64,000 nt of DNA, from positions 1,612,001 through 1,676,000 of the forward strand of contig NZ_CP108086.1 of assembly GCF_036186745.1 (NCBI RefSeq), written 5' to 3'. The translations under genes were made by a program, and so were the position numbers. Origin of the DNA: Microbispora hainanensis (GTDB lineage Bacteria > Actinomycetota > Actinomycetes > Streptosporangiales > Streptosporangiaceae). Positions 59,087 through 64,000 of this stretch are shown here, one piece after another (position 1 is the stretch's first letter; every line of letters starts with the position of its first letter). A model generated the notes under the pieces. That model was not told the DNA's origin. It saw only the letters and a program-made list of their open reading frames with translations, and did not search any database.

Positions 59087-59824
59087 ATGGGGGGATTCGA
59101 CGCGTCCGCGTACGGGCGGGCGATCGCCGACGTCTACGACGAGATGGTGAAGCACCTGCCCACGGGTCCGGCGGTCGAGCGCGTCGTCCGGCTGGCCGAG
59201 GGAGGGCCCGTCCTGGAGTTCGGGATCGGCACCGGCAGGCTGGCGCTTCCCCTCGCCGCCCGCGGCCTGGCCGTGTCGGGCATCGACGCGTCGCCCGACA
59301 TGGTGGCGGTCCTCCGCGGCAAGCCCGGCGGCGACCGCATCCCTGTGACCATCGGCGACTTCTCGGAGGTGCGGGCCGAGGGGCGGTTCGCGCTCGTGCT
59401 GCTGGCCTTCAACACCGTCTTCGCGCTGCCCTCCCAGGACGCCCAGGTGCGGTGCTTCCACAACGCGGCGGCCCATCTGCGGCCCGGCGGGCGCTTCGTG
59501 ATCGAGGCGTGGGTGCCGGACCCCACGGCCTTCCATGACCGGACGTCGCTGCGGCTGCTGTCACTCAGCGATGACGAGGTCGTCGTGGAGGCCGCCCGGC
59601 TGAGCCCGGCCGAGCAGTTCATGCACACCACGAGACTGCGGATGACCCCGGACGGCCTGCGGTTGCTGCCGGCCAACCACCGCTATGCCTGGCCGTGCGA
59701 GCTGGACCTCATGGCCCGGCTCGCCGGGATGCGGCGGGAGCACCGCTGGGCCGACTGGTCCGGCGCTCCGTTCACCGACGACAGCCGTGCCCACGTGTCC
59801 GTCTACCGTCTACTGGAGAGCTGA
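59087..59824 (+). CDS. SAM-dependent methyltransferase
   Basis: This is a 245-residue class I methyltransferase. Motif I is PVLEFGIGTGRLALPLAARG. It is followed by VSGIDASPDMVAVLRGK (acidic ligand for the ribose), VTIGDFSEVRAEGRFALVLL and LRPGGRFVIEAWVPDP. The substrate is unknown. The ATG at 59087 lies in a G-rich context; a GTG four codons earlier is possible. The stop shares a base with the next start (TGATG), so it is the first gene of a three-gene operon with the di-iron enzyme and the glycosyltransferase. Confidence 0.88.
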   Translation: MGGFDASAYGRAIADVYDEMVKHLPTGPAVERVVRLAEGGPVLEFGIGTGRLALPLAARGLAVSGIDASPDMVAVLRGKPGGDRIPVTIGDFSEVRAEGRFALVLLAFNTVFALPSQDAQVRCFHNAAAHLRPGGRFVIEAWVPDPTAFHDRTSLRLLSLSDDEVVVEAARLSPAEQFMHTTRLRMTPDGLRLLPANHRYAWPCELDLMARLAGMRREHRWADWSGAPFTDDSRAHVSVYRLLES

Positions 59825-60831
59825 TGCAGTTACCCGTGCCCAGAGGGCCGCTCACCGACCGGCTCTTCGCGGAGCTGGCCCGCCCGCCACACGTCTTCCG
59901 AACGCCGCCCACCGGCCCGTACGACGACCGGTGCTTCGGCGAGGAGGACGCCCATCTCGCGCTGTTCGTCTGTTACGAGCTGCACTACCAGGGCTTCGAC
60001 GGCGTGGACGACCGCTGGGAGTGGAACCCGTCGGTGCTCGCCCTGCGGGAGCGCCTGGAGGCATGGTTCGAGGGGTGGCTGGCCCGGCGCGTGCCCCGCC
60101 CGCCCGCTCCGCCGCCCCGGCAGGTGCCCCGAGCACTGGCCGCGCTGGTGGCGGCCGACAACGGCCCGTCCCTGTCGGCGTACCTGCGCACGAGAGGCGA
60201 CACCGCGCAGTTCCGCGAGTTCGTGGTCCACCGGTCGATCTACCAGCTCAAGGAGGCCGATCCCCACACGTGGGGCATTCCGCGCCTGCTCGGACGGCCG
60301 AAGGCCGCGCTGGTGGAGATCCAGTCCGACGAGTACGGCGGGGGCAGGCCGGAGCGCATGCACGCCGAGCTGTTCCGCGCGACCATGCGCGGGCTGGGCC
60401 TCGACGACTCCTATGGCGCCTATCTGGACCACGTCCCCGGGGTGACGCTCGCGATCAGCAACGTCATGTCGCTGTTCGGGCTGCACCGCCACTCTCGGGG
60501 CGCGCTCCTCGGGCATCTCGCGGCGTTCGAGATGACCTCGTCGCTTCCCAACCGCCGCTACAGCCAGGGCCTGCGGCGGCTGGGCGGCGACGCCGGCGCG
60601 CGCCGCTACTACGACGAGCACGTGCAGGCCGACGCCGTACACGAGCAGATCGCCGCGCACGACCTGTGCGGCGCGTTCGCGGCGGAACACCCCGGCCTGA
60701 CCGGCGACATCATGTACGGCGCCGCCTGCGCGCTGGCTCTCGACCGGCTCTTCGCGGAGCACCTGCTGGACCGCTGGCACGAGGGACGCACCTCCCTGCG
60801 GGAGGCGGACGCCGAGGCGGCGGTGCGATGA
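59824..60831 (+). CDS. Iron-containing redox enzyme, haem-oxygenase-like fold
   Basis: This 335-residue all-helical protein belongs to the haem-oxygenase-like di-iron superfamily (HDO), whose members include fatty-acid and amino-acid oxidases. Likely metal ligands are the glutamate of FVCYELHYQGF, the acidic residues and histidine of VEIQSDEYGGGRPERMHAEL, and the acid/histidine pair of HVQADAVHEQIAAHDLCG. The long insert with WEWNPSVLALRERLEAWFEG is typical of the actinomycete subfamily. The reaction is unknown. It overlaps the methyltransferase by one base and the glycosyltransferase by four. A CDGSH iron-sulfur gene lies just beyond, a plausible electron partner. Confidence 0.8.
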   Translation: MQLPVPRGPLTDRLFAELARPPHVFRTPPTGPYDDRCFGEEDAHLALFVCYELHYQGFDGVDDRWEWNPSVLALRERLEAWFEGWLARRVPRPPAPPPRQVPRALAALVAADNGPSLSAYLRTRGDTAQFREFVVHRSIYQLKEADPHTWGIPRLLGRPKAALVEIQSDEYGGGRPERMHAELFRATMRGLGLDDSYGAYLDHVPGVTLAISNVMSLFGLHRHSRGALLGHLAAFEMTSSLPNRRYSQGLRRLGGDAGARRYYDEHVQADAVHEQIAAHDLCGAFAAEHPGLTGDIMYGAACALALDRLFAEHLLDRWHEGRTSLREADAEAAVR

Positions 60832-61940
60832 CCACGCCCGGCCGCCGCCCCCGTCGACCAGGCCGCGCCGAGATCGACTACGTGCTGCCGCTGCGCTGGC
60901 AGGACGACGCCGGGCTGGCGGAGCTGACCGGTTACCTGCGTTTCCTGTCCAGATATGCCCGGATCGTAGTGATCGACGGTTCACCGTCGCCGCTGTTCGA
61001 ACGGCACGCGCACCTGTGGCGCGGCCTCGCCGAGCATGTGCGGCCCGACGATGACCTGACGATCGCGAACGGCAAGGTCGCGGGCGTCCTCACCGGCATG
61101 CGCCGCGCCCGCGCCGAGCACGTCGTCATCGCCGACGACGACGTGCGCTACGACGTGGACGCGCTCGCCCGGGTGGACGCCCTGCTCGACGACGCCGACC
61201 TCGTCCGTCCGCAGAACCATTTCCACCCGCTCCCCTGGCACGCCCGCTGGGACACCGCCCGCACCCTGCTCAACCGCGCCCTCGGGGCGGACTATCCGGG
61301 CACCTTCGGCGTACGCCGTTCGACGTTCGAGAAGATGGGCGGCTACGACGGCGACGTGCTGTTCGAGAACCTGGAGCTCATCCGTACGGTCCGGGCCCAC
61401 GGCGGCCGGGAGGCCCGGCCGCTCGACCTCTACGTGCGGCGCCTGCCGCCCGACGCCCGCAGGTTCTGGTCACAGCGGATCCGGCAGGCGTACGACGACC
61501 TGGCGCAGCCCGCGCGGATGGCGGTCTTCCTCGCCGTCCTCCCCTGCCTGGGCGCGGCTCTGTGGCGGTGTCGGATGGTGCCGGTCGCGGCGGGAACGGT
61601 CGCGGCGGGAACGGTCGCGGCGGCCGGCCTGGCGGAGATCGGACGCCGCCGCGCCGGAGGCCGCCGGGTCTTCCCCGCCACGGCGAGCCTGTTCGCGCCG
61701 GTCTGGGTGCTCGAACGCGCCGTCTGCAGCTGGGCGGCCCTCGCCGCGAGGTTCGCGCTCGGTGGCGTGCCATACGCGGGGCGGCGGCTGCGGGTCGCCG
61801 CGCACTCGACGCGCCGGCTCCGCCGCCGGGCGCTCCAGGAGCCCGCGCCCTCCGGATGGGGTCTTGCCGGCCGGCGGCCGGTGCGTCGTCAGGCGGGCGG
61901 GTCGGGCTCGCTCGTCGCGCGGAACCCGGCCGCCTTGTGA
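60828..61940 (+). CDS. Family 2-like glycosyltransferase, membrane-associated
   Basis: This 370-residue GT-A glycosyltransferase has IDYVLPLRWQDDAGLAELTG at the start and IVVIDGSPSPLFERH. The DXD-like metal site is EHVVIADDDVRYDVDALARV. FGVRRSTFEKMGGYDGDVLF and ENLELIRTVRAHGG follow, then RRLPPDARRFWSQRIRQAYD. Two hydrophobic stretches near residues 230-300 (MAVFLAVLPCLGAALWRCRM) suggest membrane contact. Donor and acceptor are unknown. Its 3' end overlaps the convergent CDGSH gene by 52 bp. ATG 60828 overlaps the upstream stop. Confidence 0.83.
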   Translation: MTTPGRRPRRPGRAEIDYVLPLRWQDDAGLAELTGYLRFLSRYARIVVIDGSPSPLFERHAHLWRGLAEHVRPDDDLTIANGKVAGVLTGMRRARAEHVVIADDDVRYDVDALARVDALLDDADLVRPQNHFHPLPWHARWDTARTLLNRALGADYPGTFGVRRSTFEKMGGYDGDVLFENLELIRTVRAHGGREARPLDLYVRRLPPDARRFWSQRIRQAYDDLAQPARMAVFLAVLPCLGAALWRCRMVPVAAGTVAAGTVAAAGLAEIGRRRAGGRRVFPATASLFAPVWVLERAVCSWAALAARFALGGVPYAGRRLRVAAHSTRRLRRRALQEPAPSGWGLAGRRPVRRQAGGSGSLVARNPAAL

Positions 61941-62146
61941 GAGCCGTCGCAGAACGGCTTGGTCGCGGACCGGCCGCAGCGGCACAGCGCCACCGTGGCC
62001 CTGCCCGGATCGATACGCCGTCCGTCCTGTGTCATCAACGTGAACGGCCCGCGCACCAGCAGCGGGCCGTCCTCGCACGGTGTCACCGTAACCGCCGTCA
62101 CCGGGACCGCCATCACCGTGTCCGGGTCCTCCGCCATGTGCTCCAT
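61889..62146 (-). CDS. CDGSH-type iron-sulfur protein
   Basis: This 85-residue protein has the CDGSH motif LCRCGRSATKPFCDGSHKAA, whose three cysteines and one histidine bind a redox-active 2Fe-2S cluster. Before it is PLLVRGPFTLMTQDGRRIDP. The ATG at 62146 follows GGCAGG. It is convergent with the glycosyltransferase, overlapping it by 52 bp. CDGSH proteins are often encoded near haem-oxygenase-like enzymes in actinomycetes, so it may supply electrons to the enzyme at 59824-60831; this is inference. Confidence 0.9.
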   Translation of the reverse strand: MEHMAEDPDTVMAVPVTAVTVTPCEDGPLLVRGPFTLMTQDGRRIDPGRATVALCRCGRSATKPFCDGSHKAAGFRATSEPDPPA

Positions 62147-62201
62147 GCGGAGCAACCTGCCCGGAACGGTGACGGCATAACACCTGGTCAGCGGCGCATG
62201 G

Positions 62202-64000
62202 TCAGTCCCATCTCGCGCAGTGGGCGGAGGGGCTGAAGGCCCAGCATCCGGCCCGGCCCACGTCCGTTCCGTCCGCCGCGAGCGCGAACCCGGCGTACTG
62301 CACGCCGAACGCGCCCGGGACGCCCGACGGGCTGGGCCCGCCCGGCTTCACGCTCGGCGGGGCGAAGGCCCATCGCGGCGTCGCCGTGCCGCTCGCCTGC
62401 CCGCCACCCGAGAGCGGCGCGGAGTGGCCGGACGTACGGCTCCGCCAGGGCGCCAGGCTCCAGCAGCCGGCCGTGCCGTCGTCCCCGCACCGCTCGTGCG
62501 TATGGGCGACCAGCGGCGGCAGCGGCAGATATCCCGGGATCGCGATCGGTGCGGTCGGCGGCTGTCCACCGGCTGGGGGCACCACCGACGACCGGCCGGT
62601 GAGCGGCGCGGGGATCTCCCACACCGGGCTGCCCGGCGACGTCGGCACGGCCGTGGGAGCGGACGTGGGCGTCACGGCCGGAAGGGCCGCCCCCGTCGGC
62701 GTCGCCGCACCGCCCGCCTGTGGGACGGCGGGTGGCGAGGCGGCGGGAAGCCCGGTAGAGGTGACGGTCACGCTCGGCCTGGGTGCCGGGGGCTGCTGGG
62801 TCGGAGGTTGCTGGGTCGGGGGCTGCTGGGTCGGCTTGGCCGTCGATGTGCCGCCCGGTGCCTGCGTGTCCGTGGGTTTTGGACTGGATGTGGCGTTGCC
62901 CGTCGGCTTCTCGGACGGTTTGCTGGTCGGTTCGTTCGTGGGCGTGCTCGTGGGCTTCGCAGTCGGTTCGCCTGTGGGCGAGGCGCTCGGTTGCGTGCCC
63001 GGTTGCGTGCTCGCCGTCGTGCCCGGGTTGGGCGAGACGCTCACCTGGACGGGCGCCTGCGGGCTGGCCTGCGGCGTCGCGGGCGGGGTCGTAGGCGGGG
63101 TCGTAGGCGGGGCCGTGGGCGGGGTCGTGGGCGGGGTCGTGGGCGGGGTCGTGGGCGCGGCGTGCTCGTCGCCCGCCTTGGGCGCGTTCGCACCGCTCGC
63201 GGCGGGTGCGGGCGTGGCAGGTGCGGGCGTGGCGGGACCGGCGCCCTGAGCCGCGGCACCCTGCCCCGCAGCACCCTGCGCACCCGCGCTCTTCGCCGCA
63301 GCACCCTGCCCCACAGCACCCGGCCCCACAGCACCCTGCCCCACAGCACCCGGCCCCGCGGCACCCTGCGCCGCCGACGCGGTGGGGCCGCCGCTCGCGG
63401 TCGGTGCAGGCGCTCCCTGGCCGTTCTGGCCCGGCTGGCCGCTCTGGCCGTTCTGGCCCGGCTGGCCCGGCTGGCCCGTCTGTCCGGGCTGTCCCGGAGC
63501 CGCGGTGGCACCGCCACTCGCCGTCGGAGCCGCGCCACCCGGCCTGTACGGCGACGGAGTGGCCGGAGGCCGCGGGGCGGAGTTCCCGGCGTGGCTGCCA
63601 CCGATGTTCCGTGAGGTGCCGGAAGGACGGTCGGTGCCGGCCTGCCGTGAGGTCCCGGAAGGCCAGTCGGTGCTGGTCCGGCCGGAGCCCTGCCGGTTGT
63701 CGGCACGGGTGTCGCGAGCCGTACGGTCACCGGAGGCACGGCTCGGGACTCGGCGGTCCTGATCACGCGATTGGTGGGCCGTCCGGTCGCGGGTGGAGGT
63801 GCCGGTGGGCTCGTCGCCGGTGCGGCGCGGCGCGATCGTGGTGCTGTCGGGTGCGTTCGCGGTGTGGCCGGGTGCCTTCGCGGTGGTCCGGGCGGAGTCG
63901 TCGCGGGCAGAGCCGGACGCATCACTCGAACGGCCGGACGAACCACCCGGAGCGCGGGACGAACCACCCTGACCGCTGAACGAATCACGCGCGCCGGACG
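62202..64000 (-). CDS. Low-complexity, collagen-like surface protein (5' end off window)
   Basis: Reading leftward from base 64000 the frame stays open for 599 codons to the stop at 62202, so the N-terminus is missing. From the right edge it contains a Ser/Arg/Thr-rich part (RTTAKAPGHTANAPDSTTIA), then Gly-X-Y triplets of collagen type (GQPGQTGQPGQPGQNGQ and GQSGQPGQNGQ). GAVGPGAVGQGAVG repeats, (TTPP)n and TQQPPTQQPPTQQPP follow. A small C-terminal domain has four cysteines (RCGDDGTAGCWSLAPWR; GCWAFSPSAHCARWD). The design is that of an extended cell-wall or secreted stalk with a folded tip. No function is assigned. Confidence 0.7.
   Translation of the reverse strand, partial: SGARDSFSGQGGSSRAPGGSSGRSSDASGSARDDSARTTAKAPGHTANAPDSTTIAPRRTGDEPTGTSTRDRTAHQSRDQDRRVPSRASGDRTARDTRADNRQGSGRTSTDWPSGTSRQAGTDRPSGTSRNIGGSHAGNSAPRPPATPSPYRPGGAAPTASGGATAAPGQPGQTGQPGQPGQNGQSGQPGQNGQGAPAPTASGGPTASAAQGAAGPGAVGQGAVGPGAVGQGAAAKSAGAQGAAGQGAAAQGAGPATPAPATPAPAASGANAPKAGDEHAAPTTPPTTPPTTPPTAPPTTPPTTPPATPQASPQAPVQVSVSPNPGTTASTQPGTQPSASPTGEPTAKPTSTPTNEPTSKPSEKPTGNATSSPKPTDTQAPGGTSTAKPTQQPPTQQPPTQQPPAPRPSVTVTSTGLPAASPPAVPQAGGAATPTGAALPAVTPTSAPTAVPTSPGSPVWEIPAPLTGRSSVVPPAGGQPPTAPIAIPGYLPLPPLVAHTHERCGDDGTAGCWSLAPWRSRTSGHSAPLSGGGQASGTATPRWAFAPPSVKPGGPSPSGVPGAFGVQYAGFALAADGTDVGRAGCWAFSPSAHCARWD

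Noticed and set aside
56795..59536. A 913-codon minus-strand frame across the gas vesicle genes
   Set aside because: It crosses several well-supported plus-strand genes with ribosome sites and family motifs; it is a shadow frame.

Overview
The window is very GC-rich DNA with actinomycete codon use, GTG starts, ATGA-type gene overlaps and GGAGG ribosome sites. The gene content (secreted plant and fungal polysaccharide hydrolases, a Streptomyces-type gas vesicle cluster, WXG100-type proteins, a mycosin-like protease, a DUF222/HNH protein) points to a filamentous soil actinobacterium, perhaps of the Streptosporangiales. That placement is inference only. No rRNA, tRNA, CRISPR array or phage structural gene was seen. 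|| Layout. 1-10.2 kb: a sugar-scavenging locus on the minus strand, with a beta-L-arabinofuranosidase (GH127), two related GH39-like secreted hydrolases carrying different carbohydrate-binding modules, and a three-component ABC sugar importer. A divergent LacI-type repressor sits beside it, and a perfect LacI-type palindrome lies upstream of the last gene. 10.2-18.1 kb: an ABC exporter half-transporter, a 23-bp repeat array, a frameshifted polysaccharide deacetylase, a 1206-residue DUF222/HNH protein with 120-bp repeats, and a P-loop kinase. 18-27 kb: an OhrR-like regulator divergent from a small membrane protein, a glucuronoyl esterase (CE15-CBM2), TatA, a secreted protein, a TetR regulator, an aldo/keto reductase, a decayed membrane gene and an acyltransferase. 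26.2-29.8 kb: a tightly coupled minus-strand operon of proline-rich membrane protein, mycosin-like protease, DUF72 and helix-hairpin-helix protein. 30.1-33.9 kb: a two-gene unit with an XRE-ImmA/IrrE metallopeptidase, then an alpha-galactosidase and a truncated globin. 34.2-38.7 kb: a WXG100-type gene followed by a putative type VII-exported protein split by a complete IS1380-family element, then a convergent lipoprotein. 39-49.5 kb: a TPR protein lacking its usual HTH, a DUF1963 protein, a GerMN-like secreted protein, a 1432-residue GH87 alpha-1,3-glucanase, a GH12-CBM2 endoglucanase, a DUF488 protein and a TacAT-type toxin-antitoxin pair. 49.6-52.2 kb: a six-gene Asp23/AmaP operon, divergent from a ten-gene gas vesicle operon (52.6-58.9 kb). 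59-62 kb: methyltransferase, haem-oxygenase-like di-iron enzyme and glycosyltransferase in one overlapping operon, with a convergent CDGSH iron-sulfur protein. 62.2-64 kb: a collagen-like, Pro/Thr-rich surface protein open at the right edge. || How the parts work together. The first 10 kb reads as one catabolic circuit: secreted enzymes release arabinose-containing oligosaccharides, the importer takes them up, and the LacI protein senses them. CE15 and GH12 attack plant cell walls and share a GAAA-N-TTTC element upstream. The Asp23 and gas vesicle operons are transcribed away from one 332-bp region holding two sigma-B-like promoter candidates, so both may be stress-induced. Several genes are broken: three by frameshifts and one by the IS. 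Several short tandem duplications sit on stop codons.
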